Shown here: one piece after another, positions 54,422 through 62,965 of the stretch | Layout of the letters: each line of letters starts with the position of its first letter | How positions within the stretch are numbered: position 1 is the stretch's first letter | Assembly (NCBI GenBank): GCA_052400625.1 | Contig: JBQTGH010000001.1 | Strand: one strand, 5' to 3' | Length of the DNA: 64,000 nucleotides | DNA from: Thermophagus sp052400625 | GTDB taxonomy: Bacteria > Bacteroidota > Bacteroidia > Bacteroidales > Marinilabiliaceae | Made by a program: the position numbers and the translations under genes | Notes under the pieces: model-generated | Databases searched by the model: none | What the model saw: only the letters and a program-made list of their open reading frames with translations | What the model was told of the DNA's origin: nothing

Positions 54422-57400
54422 TTAGAATTTAAGATTTAGCCCCACAGTAAAAACTGAAGGAACAGGATAAAACTGACGATCGATGCCGTTGGGCACTTCG
54501 GGGTTAAACCCATTGTAATTAAACAAAGTCAGAGGCTTTTCTGCCGTGAAATAAATTCTGGCATCGGGCATGCCTTCACCCAGCAGTTGTGCCCCTTTTA
54601 TATTATAGGCCAATTGAATGTTTTGTATCCTGAAAAAGGCGCCATCTTCCAGCAGAAAGTTGCTGAAATTCTGATTCCATCCTCGTCGCAACCCGGATGC
54701 CGAAGGATATTTGTTGGAAGTTCCCTCTCCGTTCCACAGGTTGGAGGCCAGTTCGGCATCGATATTGGTATCGTTGGTCCAGATGATTTCGCCGCGTTTA
54801 CGGTTGAGGATTTTATTTCCGCTCTGTCCCATGAAGCTCATGGAAAACTCGAAGTCTTTATATGTCAACCCTATGGATCCGCCATAGGTAAGCGTAGGGA
54901 TATAGGATCCTAAGAATACTTTATCGTTATCATCGATCACATCGTTATCATCCTGATCCACAAATTTAAAATCACCGGGAACCAGTCCATTGGCCACGGC
55001 AATGGGGTCGGCATCTATTTCGGCCTGATTTTGATATACACCGGCCACTTCATAGCCGTAAAAGGAGAGAATGGGCTCTCCCACCTGAGACCTCTGACGG
55101 AACTCGGCACTTCCGCCGTTTATATAGGCTTGACCATAGAGGTCACGTACTTCATTCTTTAGGGTGGCAATATTTCCGCCGGCGGTGAATGCCAAATCCT
55201 GAGTTATTTTTCCGGAATAGGTTACCGACAGTTCTAATCCTGAATTACGAATGGTACCTACGTTTCGAAGGATGCTTCCCGACTGAAGTTTAAGGCTGAC
55301 AGGAATAGCCGCATTCTCGGTGTCACGGATAAAATAATCGGACTCAATGCTTAAATGATTTCCAAACAAATTGGCCGTTAAACCGATGTTGGTACCCTTC
55401 ACGGTCTCCCATTCCAGATAACCGAAGGTACTGGTGGTAGTCGTTCCGTTCACCTGGGTATCATCGATAGCCAGGAAAACAGGATTGGTGGTGTTGGCAC
55501 CGTCCTGACGACTGATTCTGTCGTTACCAAGCTTACCCCAGCCACCACGCAATTTAAGGTAGTTCACAAAGTCTATTCCCTGGAAAAAACCTTCTTCCGA
55601 GACCACCCATCCTAATCCGAAGGCTGGAAATGTACCCCATCTTTCCTGATATTTGGAGGTTCCCTCACGACGAAGAGTAAAGTAAGCCAGGTATTTGTTG
55701 GCATAATTGTAGGACAACCGTCCAAAATAGGACAAACCATAAATTCTTTCGGCATTGTCGTTGGCATACTTGGAGGATTCAGACCGCGACTGACCAATAT
55801 ACCACGCATTTTCGTTTAATGGAATATCCTCTGCCGATCCGCTTAAATAGTCGTACCATTCATCGCGATACGATGTCCCAACCATAGCACTAATCGTATG
55901 TTTTCCAAAACGATCGTTGTATGTCAAAGTATTATCGAAAAACTGGTTGACATCGGTAGTTCTCGATGACGAAATGGTCGAAAGATCTCTATTGGTATCG
56001 TTGGAGATGTAATAAGGCAATCCCACACTTCTGGCCTTAAGAAACATCATTGACACATTGTAATTACTTTTAAAGGAAAGTTTTTCAGGGATCAGATCAA
56101 CTTGTCCGTAAACCCCCGACAGCACTTTTCTGATATCCTGTCTGTTTTCATTAAATGCCAGGCTGAGAAAAGGATTCTGCGATCCGCGGTAGCCAAGAAT
56201 CTGAGCACTGGAATAGCGACTGGGATATTTGGTTCCTGCATTCACCAATGATTCATAATTCTCGTCATCATACACCGGTAATATGGGTACCGCATGGTAG
56301 GCCTTGAACCAGGCTGCATCATCGGCAATATACCTGATACCATTACTCAGATTGAAATTGACCCCGGCCTTCAGCCAATTATTGGCCTGATGATCGATTT
56401 TAGACCTTATATTCATCCGCTGGTAAGAATTCTTGGCCTTTAACAACCCTTCCTGATCGAAATAACTAACCCCCAAAGAGTAGGTTGTTTTATCGTTACC
56501 TCCCGCTACGGACAAAGAATGGTTTTGCTGAATCGCGTAAGATTCCATGATTTCGGCATACCAGTCGGTGTTCACATCCGGAACATTGGGATTAATACGG
56601 CTACGGCCATATCGTTGCATGGCATTTTCGATATAACTGAGATCTTCAGGTGCGCCCGTTTGATTTATATACTCCACAAACTGCTCGGCATTAGCCATCT
56701 TCATCACATTTTGCGGCACCTGAACACCAAAGTAACCATCATAAGTAATGGATGAGCGGCTGTTAAGTGAACCCTGGCGAGTGGTAATAAGCACCACCCC
56801 GTTGGCAGCACGAACCCCATAAATGGCCGATGCCGAGGCATCTTTAAGGACCGAGAGGGTTTCTATGTCCGAAGGGTTCAAAAAATCAATATTATCGAAG
56901 TACATTCCGTCGACCACATATAATGGCGAAGAATTGCTACTTCCCGGGAAAGAGCCAACCCCTCTGATTCGAACTGTGGGTTCACTCCCCGGCGAACCGG
57001 CATTCACAATCTGCACACCGGCCACCTTTCCCTGCAGCGCCTGCATGGTTTGTCCGGCGGGCGTTTTAACCAGTTCCTCCGACTTCAAAGTGGTTATGGC
57101 GGAAGTCAGGTCTTTAACCTTGATCTGGCCATACCCTACCACGACCACCTCGTCCAGGTCGACCATCGCTTCATCCAATTGAACATTTACAAGGCTTCGG
57201 CCGTCAACGGAAACCGTCTGGCTCTTCAAGCCTATAAAACTGAAAACCAGCGTTGCATCCGGAGGGACATTCAGCGTATAATTACCATCTATATCGGTAA
57301 TGGTACCCATGGTGGTTCCCTCTATTATAATGGAGACCCCGGGGATACCAAGATTTTCCGAATCTGTCACTTTACCCCGGACAGTAATTTCTTCCTGTCC

Positions 57401-57454
57401 GAAAGCAAAAACAGATATCCATAAAAAACAAATGATGAACAGAGATTTTCTCAT
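54422..57454 (-). CDS. susC: SusC/RagA-family TonB-dependent outer-membrane transporter
   Basis: A 1010-residue TonB-dependent transporter. Signal peptide 1-20 (ending FAFGQ) is followed by a carboxypeptidase-like DUF4480 domain (about 23-95; GKVTDSENLGIPGVSI), then the plug with VVVGYGQIKVKDLTSAI, VRGVGSFPGSSNSSPLYVVDG and SASAIYGVRAANGVVLITT. The 22-strand barrel ends in VGLNLKF with a terminal Phe. There is no N-terminal secretin/TonB short domain, so it is a classical SusC without direct anti-sigma signalling. It is first in the PUL and divergent from the regulator. Confidence 0.97.
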   Translation of the reverse strand: MRKSLFIICFLWISVFAFGQEEITVRGKVTDSENLGIPGVSIIIEGTTMGTITDIDGNYTLNVPPDATLVFSFIGLKSQTVSVDGRSLVNVQLDEAMVDLDEVVVVGYGQIKVKDLTSAITTLKSEELVKTPAGQTMQALQGKVAGVQIVNAGSPGSEPTVRIRGVGSFPGSSNSSPLYVVDGMYFDNIDFLNPSDIETLSVLKDASASAIYGVRAANGVVLITTRQGSLNSRSSITYDGYFGVQVPQNVMKMANAEQFVEYINQTGAPEDLSYIENAMQRYGRSRINPNVPDVNTDWYAEIMESYAIQQNHSLSVAGGNDKTTYSLGVSYFDQEGLLKAKNSYQRMNIRSKIDHQANNWLKAGVNFNLSNGIRYIADDAAWFKAYHAVPILPVYDDENYESLVNAGTKYPSRYSSAQILGYRGSQNPFLSLAFNENRQDIRKVLSGVYGQVDLIPEKLSFKSNYNVSMMFLKARSVGLPYYISNDTNRDLSTISSSRTTDVNQFFDNTLTYNDRFGKHTISAMVGTSYRDEWYDYLSGSAEDIPLNENAWYIGQSRSESSKYANDNAERIYGLSYFGRLSYNYANKYLAYFTLRREGTSKYQERWGTFPAFGLGWVVSEEGFFQGIDFVNYLKLRGGWGKLGNDRISRQDGANTTNPVFLAIDDTQVNGTTTTSTFGYLEWETVKGTNIGLTANLFGNHLSIESDYFIRDTENAAIPVSLKLQSGSILRNVGTIRNSGLELSVTYSGKITQDLAFTAGGNIATLKNEVRDLYGQAYINGGSAEFRQRSQVGEPILSFYGYEVAGVYQNQAEIDADPIAVANGLVPGDFKFVDQDDNDVIDDNDKVFLGSYIPTLTYGGSIGLTYKDFEFSMSFMGQSGNKILNRKRGEIIWTNDTNIDAELASNLWNGEGTSNKYPSASGLRRGWNQNFSNFLLEDGAFFRIQNIQLAYNIKGAQLLGEGMPDARIYFTAEKPLTLFNYNGFNPEVPNGIDRQFYPVPSVFTVGLNLKF

Positions 57455-57519
57455 GACGTTACATTTTTTTCATTTTACTGGCTTAAAATTAAGCCTCATT
57501 GCAGACGTTGGTAAAGTAA

Positions 57520-57581
57520 TTTACTACACTAAAAATACTCATTGTTAAAAAATGTATTTTCACAATTCACTTTTACTACAC
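57520..57581. promoter_or_regulatory. Direct repeat TTTACTACAC upstream of susC
   Basis: TTTACTACAC occurs at 57520-57529 and 57572-57581, 52 bp apart (about five helical turns), 66-127 bp upstream of susC. The 478-bp divergent gap 57455-57932 has no supported gene. These are candidate sites for the adjacent regulator, but this is untested. Confidence 0.45.
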
Positions 57582-57805
57582 CATCACAACACTCATTTTG
57601 CTTTTATAATTGTTTTTCAATATCTTGTGAATCCACTTTTTTTATATTTCTCCAATGAAAAATTCTTCCTGACAACCGAAAAAGTGAAGCGGATTTTGAC
57701 TTTTCCTTGGCTCCGAATCTTTCATTAATACTAAATGCCTCCGGAACCGGAAACAAATTCCCGTATTTTAAACATAGAAGGACCGAAAAAAACACAAAAT
57801 TCGGA

Positions 57806-57813
57806 TAATTTTG
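57806..57813 (+). promoter_or_regulatory. -7 box candidate for the PUL regulator gene
   Basis: TAATTTTG matches TAnnTTTG, about 120 bp before the regulator start; no -33 partner is clear. A near-match TACTTTG follows at once. Confidence 0.38.
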
Positions 57814-57932
57814 TACTTTGTTAACGCAGCAAAAGGCCCCATATCGTCGCACCGCAGAACATGTTGACCGGCCACAATACGAATTAGGGCCCCTCAATCG
57901 GCTAAATAGGAATTGAAATAACAGGACTGAAT

Positions 57933-60815
57933 ATGAAGATTACTTTCGAAAGAAACCACCCCCCCATCCTTTCTCCAATCCTCATTATTTTATCCGCTAT
58001 ACTTTTTGGGGCTCCTTTTTCGGGCTCAGCAGCGCCAATTGATCAATATCAAGTCATTAATTTTAATAAAAACCACTACCTCGGAGCCAACAAAAACTGG
58101 TGTATCAACTTCGACTCGGAAGGATTTACCTATTTTGGCAACACCATCGGCCTCATCGAATTCGACGGCGTTTCGTGGCACATCTACCCTTCACCCAACG
58201 GATTCGCCATCCGAACCATCGCCATCGATAGCAACAATCGCATATATACCGGAGGTTACAGAGAAATCGGCTTTTGGGAACGCAACAATCTGGGAACTCT
58301 GAATTACACCTCATTGACCGAACAGGTGGAACACTACTTTGCTAAAAACGAAGAGTTTTGGAATATCTTCATCATTGACGACAAGATTTATTTTCAATCG
58401 TTTTCCGGAATATATATCTATTCCGATGGCCAGTTTGAATTTATCAGAATCAATGGTTTTATTTCCCGATCGGACGTATTAAACCAGGAACCGGTTATTG
58501 CCATTCAGGGGAGAGGACTATATCGAATAAACAACAACAGTTACAGTCCCTTGCTGGAATCGTCTTTCTTTCGGGACAAAAAAATCAACTTCTTTTCAGA
58601 ATATCAAACAAACAACCAATACCTGATTGGCACCGAAAGTCATGGAATGTTCCTGTATGACGGAGCAACGCAACAACTAAAAGAATGGTTCTCTGAACAA
58701 AAAGATTTCTTGATCCGAAACAACATTAATAAAGGGATAAAAAGGCCGGACGGATCCTTCGCCATAGGAACCATTCTCAATGGCGTCATCATCCTCTCGG
58801 AAAACGGGACGGTGCAACATCACCTCACCATTCAATCGGGCCTACAAAGCAACACGGTCCATTCCCTGACATGCGATACCACCGGGAACATCTGGGTAGC
58901 ATCGGACAAAGGGCTGGATTTTATCTCTTTTGCGGACTCAACCTCCTACAATCTTTTTACAAAGCATTCACCCGGTGCCATGTACTCGGCAGGCATCCAC
59001 AACGGACTTTTTTATGTGGGTACCAACCAGGGGTTGTTCTATCGTAAATGGGATCAATCTAACACCCCTTTCACTCTGGTCCAGGGCACCCAAAGACAAG
59101 TATGGGATTGTAAAGTTATCGACGAAACGCTTTTCGTAGGTCACAACTCAGGAACTTTTATTGTTGACGGCGGAAAAGCCCAAAAAATTTCTGATATTGC
59201 CGGAGGCTATTCCATCACCTCGATTCCCGGTCACCCCGATTTTTTGCTACAATGTACCTTCTCCGATCTGGTGGTTTACCAAAAAATAAACGGAAAGTGG
59301 CAATTTGCTCATACGGTTAAAGGATTCAGCGACCTGATCCGATTTGTTGAATTCGATCATCGAAACAACCTGTGGGCCGGCCATCTTTATCACGGGCTGT
59401 ATAAGTTAAATTTAAATGAATCGTTGGATTCCGTTGTACAAATAAAACATTACGGAAAAGATTCAAACATTTGGCGAAAAGGAAGCAGCTTACGCGTTTT
59501 CAACATCGAGAACCGCATTATCTTTTCCAATAATGATTCTCTATACACCTATGATGACCTGACCGACCAAATTGTCCCCTACGAATTTCTAAACAACCAT
59601 CTGGGTGATTATGCCTCTTCATTTCTCATTGTTCCGGCCCCCGACAACCGATATTGGTTTATGAATGAGCACGGGATAGCGCAGTTTCAAATCAAACAGG
59701 ATAGAATTCAAAAAATCAAAGAGTTCCCGCTCTCTCTCTTCCGGAACAATCTGATCCCAAGAGAAGAGAACATTGTCACGGTAGATCGTCACAAAGCCAT
59801 TCTTTGTCTCGAAAATGGCTATGCCATCCTCGACACGGAGTCGAAAGACAGCGGCGATCAAATAACCCGGGAAACACTGAAAATCAGAGCAATTATCACC
59901 CAATCACAGACAGGAGAGCCAAAGAAGCTCTCTCCTTACCAGGGGAAGCTCAGCATTCCTTTCGCACAAAACAATCTCACCTTAAGATATTCCTTCCCGC
60001 TCTTTTCGGCTGAACCCGTTCAATATCAGTATAAAATTGAAGGGTTAACCCCCCGGTGGTCGGCTCCCCTCGAATCACCGGTTTTCACCATTAACCGGAT
60101 TCCTGCAGGTGAATATGTTATTAAAGTGAGAGCAACCAATCAATGGGAAAAAACGTCTGCAACTCATGAATTGCAGCTCGAAGTAGCCCCGCCCTGGTAC
60201 CAGTCAACCCCTGCCTTTTTCATTTACGCATTGGTCTTTTCCGGCCTCTTTTACCTGGGGAAACACATTACCGTAAAACGGGTCAAACTTTACGAAAAGC
60301 ATAAACGTGAAGAAAAGGAACGTGAATTAATTCGACTTAGAAACGAAAAACTTCAGTCGGAACTCTCCTTCAAAAGTCGGCAGCTGGCCAACTCCACGCT
60401 TGAGATGATTAAGAAAAATGAATTTCTGATGGCCCTAAAAGACAAACTGAAAAAGCAGAAAGAACAACTGGGCACTCGCTATCCCGACAAATACTACAAC
60501 GAACTGATCAGGAAAATTGACGATCACATTTCAGGTGGTGACGACTGGAAAATTTTTGAGCATAACTTTAATCAGGCTCATGAAACATTCCTTCAATCCA
60601 TCAAAGAGGCTTATCCACAGCTCACCCCCAGTGACCTCCGGCTCTGTGCTTTTCTGAGAATTAACCTTACCTCCAAAGAGATTGCACCGCTATTGGGCAT
60701 TTCTGTGCGAGGCGTCGAAAATCACCGATACCGGCTTAGAAAAAAACTGGAACTATCCCCCGATACCGACCTCACTGAATTTATCCTCTCGTTCCGAGAC
60801 GGTAAAAAGGAATAA
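57933..60815 (+). CDS. Membrane-spanning beta-propeller/triple-Tyr sensor with LuxR-type DNA-binding domain
   Basis: A 960-residue one-component regulator. A signal/anchor (about 12-33) is followed by a periplasmic propeller-like sensor (about 40-660) with Reg_prop-type blades such as NIWVASDKGLDF. A Y_Y_Y domain (about 686-752; YQYKIEGLTPRWS), a membrane helix (about 763-781), a charged coiled coil (about 790-880) and a helix-turn-helix (about 898-945; LTSKEIAPLLGISVRGVENHRYRLRKKL) complete it. It resembles hybrid two-component PUL sensors but has no kinase or receiver, and ends in a LuxR/GerE-like HTH. It probably senses oligosaccharide in the periplasm and controls the divergent susC operon. 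Confidence 0.9.
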   Translation: MKITFERNHPPILSPILIILSAILFGAPFSGSAAPIDQYQVINFNKNHYLGANKNWCINFDSEGFTYFGNTIGLIEFDGVSWHIYPSPNGFAIRTIAIDSNNRIYTGGYREIGFWERNNLGTLNYTSLTEQVEHYFAKNEEFWNIFIIDDKIYFQSFSGIYIYSDGQFEFIRINGFISRSDVLNQEPVIAIQGRGLYRINNNSYSPLLESSFFRDKKINFFSEYQTNNQYLIGTESHGMFLYDGATQQLKEWFSEQKDFLIRNNINKGIKRPDGSFAIGTILNGVIILSENGTVQHHLTIQSGLQSNTVHSLTCDTTGNIWVASDKGLDFISFADSTSYNLFTKHSPGAMYSAGIHNGLFYVGTNQGLFYRKWDQSNTPFTLVQGTQRQVWDCKVIDETLFVGHNSGTFIVDGGKAQKISDIAGGYSITSIPGHPDFLLQCTFSDLVVYQKINGKWQFAHTVKGFSDLIRFVEFDHRNNLWAGHLYHGLYKLNLNESLDSVVQIKHYGKDSNIWRKGSSLRVFNIENRIIFSNNDSLYTYDDLTDQIVPYEFLNNHLGDYASSFLIVPAPDNRYWFMNEHGIAQFQIKQDRIQKIKEFPLSLFRNNLIPREENIVTVDRHKAILCLENGYAILDTESKDSGDQITRETLKIRAIITQSQTGEPKKLSPYQGKLSIPFAQNNLTLRYSFPLFSAEPVQYQYKIEGLTPRWSAPLESPVFTINRIPAGEYVIKVRATNQWEKTSATHELQLEVAPPWYQSTPAFFIYALVFSGLFYLGKHITVKRVKLYEKHKREEKERELIRLRNEKLQSELSFKSRQLANSTLEMIKKNEFLMALKDKLKKQKEQLGTRYPDKYYNELIRKIDDHISGGDDWKIFEHNFNQAHETFLQSIKEAYPQLTPSDLRLCAFLRINLTSKEIAPLLGISVRGVENHRYRLRKKLELSPDTDLTEFILSFRDGKKE

Positions 60816-60860
60816 TCCGGGCGAGGCAAAAACGTCTATCCCAACTTAGCAGTTATCTTC

Positions 60861-60900
60861 TAAAACGCAGAGATGCTAAGCGCAGAGTTTTTTGATGAGA
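60861..60900 (-). repeat. Dispersed ACTCTGCG-TTAGC repeat, right copy
   Basis: Read on the minus strand this gives CATCAAAAAACTCTGCGC then TTAGCATCTCTGCGTTTTA, closely matching 44783-44823. It lies between the convergent regulator and DUF4251 genes and marks the right edge of the block bracketed by the inverted copies. Confidence 0.68.
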
Positions 60901-60962
60901 ATGGCAGTCATATCTCATAGATTCCCACTCATGGCGATCCCCTATTTATAGCCATATCTGAT

Positions 60963-61478
60963 TTACCGGGAATCGTCTTCCTCTTCACAAGGTTCGATAC
61001 GGCCGCTATAGCGTATGGACTCTCGGTTATTACTGGTGACGGTAAGTGAGGTATCCCCATCGTAACCAATATCCAGCATGATGCGATACCTATCCCGATC
61101 CTTCACTTCAAACGAGTACAGAATCCTTAATTTATTGGGTTTCTCTACCACCGACAGTTCATTTACCACACCCGAAAACCTTATCCCGCCCGGCTCACCA
61201 TAATCCACATGATAAGCCCTTCCGAAAAAGGGCAGATGAGCAGTAGCAAGTGAATCTGTCACACTCAGAAAGCCATAATTGGTAGTCAGATCAATCGAGG
61301 CGCCTCCCTGCGGAAAGGCTCTTTGGGCTTCAAACAGAAAACATCCCCCTTTTACAAGGTCAAGGGTCGCCTGATATTGCGCCCGGCGTTTCTCCTTTTT
61401 GTTTGGTGTTGCTGAATGAGCAAGCGGTGTCATGTTTAAGAAAACTATTCCCACCAATATTAACAACATCTGCTTCAT
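60963..61478 (-). CDS. DUF4251 family exported protein
   Basis: A 171-residue protein with a signal peptide (about 1-22, ending AHSA) and the DUF4251 features: a Phe-rich strand VKGGCFLFEAQRAFPQGG, then TNYGFLSVTDSLATAHLPFFGRAYHVDYG and GIRFSG. The domain is frequent and nearly restricted to Bacteroidota, with no known function; a small beta-structured periplasmic protein is expected. It is convergent with the regulator gene and 62 bp downstream of the next minus-strand gene, so the two may be one unit. Confidence 0.85.
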   Translation of the reverse strand: MKQMLLILVGIVFLNMTPLAHSATPNKKEKRRAQYQATLDLVKGGCFLFEAQRAFPQGGASIDLTTNYGFLSVTDSLATAHLPFFGRAYHVDYGEPGGIRFSGVVNELSVVEKPNKLRILYSFEVKDRDRYRIMLDIGYDGDTSLTVTSNNRESIRYSGRIEPCEEEDDSR

Positions 61479-61540
61479 AATCGGATTGTTTTATAATCAA
61501 AAAAAACAGAATCAACAACCTAAAAATCAGGAATCCCCAA

Positions 61541-62083
61541 CTATTTATCCGGCTTTTCAACCCTTCTAAAATGTTCTCTCCCCGCAAAAAAATCACCTTT
61601 CACCATTCGTTTGAACTCCGACCGGGTAGGTCGTACCAGAAAGTAGGCAACATCTCCTTCGCTATTCTTAATGGTTTCCACTCCTGTAATCTTACTAAGA
61701 AGATCTATCTTCCCACGATCTTTGCTACCAATATCAATCAATCGCAAATCAAATCCATCATCCCCATTTTCTATCAAAAACACATCCCACTCCTCCTCTT
61801 CTTGCATACTCAACACATAATAATTCTTGTATTTCTTTAATACCATGTTGCCGGACAACAATGATCTCTTTAAACATTCCGAATCCATATTGCCAAATCC
61901 ATATTCAAACCCCTGAGATGTAACCAGAAGCGTATCCCCTTCTTCATCCACATAAAATCCGGATAGCTCTTTCGGGAATCTTGCCAAGTCTCTGGCACCC
62001 TCCGGTTGCGGTTGATCAAAACGAACCGGCGTACATGAGGCCAATACGGAGCAAACCAATAACGTAAAAAAAGTATACCTCAT
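61541..62083 (-). CDS. Small lipoprotein of unknown function
   Basis: A 180-residue lipoprotein (LLVCSVLASC, Cys17). The body is acidic and probably beta-rich (FYVDEEGDTLLVTSQGFEYGF, DVFLIENGDDGFDLRLID). No family is recognised. It is cotranscribed with the DUF4251 gene by spacing (62 bp). Nothing ties it to the PUL. Confidence 0.78.
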   Translation of the reverse strand: MRYTFFTLLVCSVLASCTPVRFDQPQPEGARDLARFPKELSGFYVDEEGDTLLVTSQGFEYGFGNMDSECLKRSLLSGNMVLKKYKNYYVLSMQEEEEWDVFLIENGDDGFDLRLIDIGSKDRGKIDLLSKITGVETIKNSEGDVAYFLVRPTRSEFKRMVKGDFFAGREHFRRVEKPDK

Positions 62084-62227
62084 CTTTCCAACATTTTAGA
62101 TTTTTAGACTTAATATTTTCTGATGCTTCTTTTCTGTTTTCTATTGCAAGTCATCAATTTACAACAATTTGCCAAGCTTTGACAATAGATTCAGTTAGTA
62201 AAAATTTATTTAACATATTGGCCCAAT

Positions 62228-62311
62228 AAAACGCGCATGGCCGGGAGTTATACTCTCCCTTTCCCGAAGAATCGGGATAAGTGGTGATAACCCCTTTTGC
62301 CATGCGCGTTT
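62228..62311. other. Multi-stem hairpin element (CATGCGCG family)
   Basis: AAACGCGCATGGC and GCCATGCGCGTTT close a 13-bp outer stem. Inside are two small stems, GGGAG/CTCCC and TCCCGA/TCGGGA. It lies downstream of the GNAT gene and upstream of the small lipoprotein gene, within the 321-bp gap 62084-62404 that holds no gene. T-runs on both sides allow terminator action in either direction. Confidence 0.7.
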
Positions 62312-62404
62312 TTGTTGTTGCAATTAAATATTTTGACCTGCCAAAACACAGAAAATCATAAACCTCAGATTCAATTAAAACCTATCATCTAAAAATCTAA
62401 TCAC

Positions 62405-62923
62405 CTAGAAATTCTTTATTTTGGCATAACGGTATTCATCGCAAACCGTATTATTCTTTATGACCGCTTTCTCAAAAATGCCCTCCAGTTTAAATCCCGC
62501 TTTCTCCAGAACCCGTTGCGAACCTTTGTTATAGGAAAAAACGCCGGCATCAATCCTTATCAACCCCAATTGATTAAAGCCATAGTCCACCATCAAATTC
62601 ACGGCGGTGGTAGCAATTCCTCTATTCCAATAGGGTTCTCCCAACCAGTAACCAATAGCAGCACTCATCCGGTAAATGTCGTTTTTTTGTTCCAGCCCAA
62701 TGGTTCCCACAAACTCGTTCTTATACTCGATGGCAAAAGTCCCTGGTGGATCCATCTTCCTGCAAAAATCTATAAACTCATGGGCATCTTTCTCAAAATA
62801 GGGGAAAGGCAACGAATCACGAACATTATCCCAGATTTTGCGATTATTGATGAGTTGGATTATGGAGTCGGCATCTGAATGCCTGAACTCCCTTAACGTC
62901 ACATGATGGTTTTTTAGCTCCAT
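62405..62923 (-). CDS. GNAT family N-acetyltransferase (RimJ/RimL type)
   Basis: A 172-residue acetyltransferase. The fold is readable: LREFRHSDADSIIQLINN at the start, GTIGLEQKNDIYRMSAAIGYWLGEPYWNRGIATTAVNL with the acetyl-CoA loop near residues 90-105, then RIDAGVFSYNKGSQRVLEKAGFKLEG. This is the RimJ/RimL subgroup that acetylates ribosomal proteins or small molecules; the substrate is unknown. It lies 42 bp upstream-of-strand from the GH20 gene end, so it may be read as the last gene of a GH20 transcript. Confidence 0.9.
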   Translation of the reverse strand: MELKNHHVTLREFRHSDADSIIQLINNRKIWDNVRDSLPFPYFEKDAHEFIDFCRKMDPPGTFAIEYKNEFVGTIGLEQKNDIYRMSAAIGYWLGEPYWNRGIATTAVNLMVDYGFNQLGLIRIDAGVFSYNKGSQRVLEKAGFKLEGIFEKAVIKNNTVCDEYRYAKIKNF

Positions 62924-62965
62924 AAACTCAAAGAGATAAAACGGTATTCTCTATTCCATTGTGTT

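Noticed and set aside
57604..57897. Possible small gene in the susC-regulator gap
   Set aside because: No signal peptide, domain or start context; it overlaps the likely promoter region of the regulator.
62228..62311. Integron attC site
   Set aside because: Paired stems are present, but the RYYYAAC/GTTRRRY boxes are absent and no integrase or cassette array is nearby.
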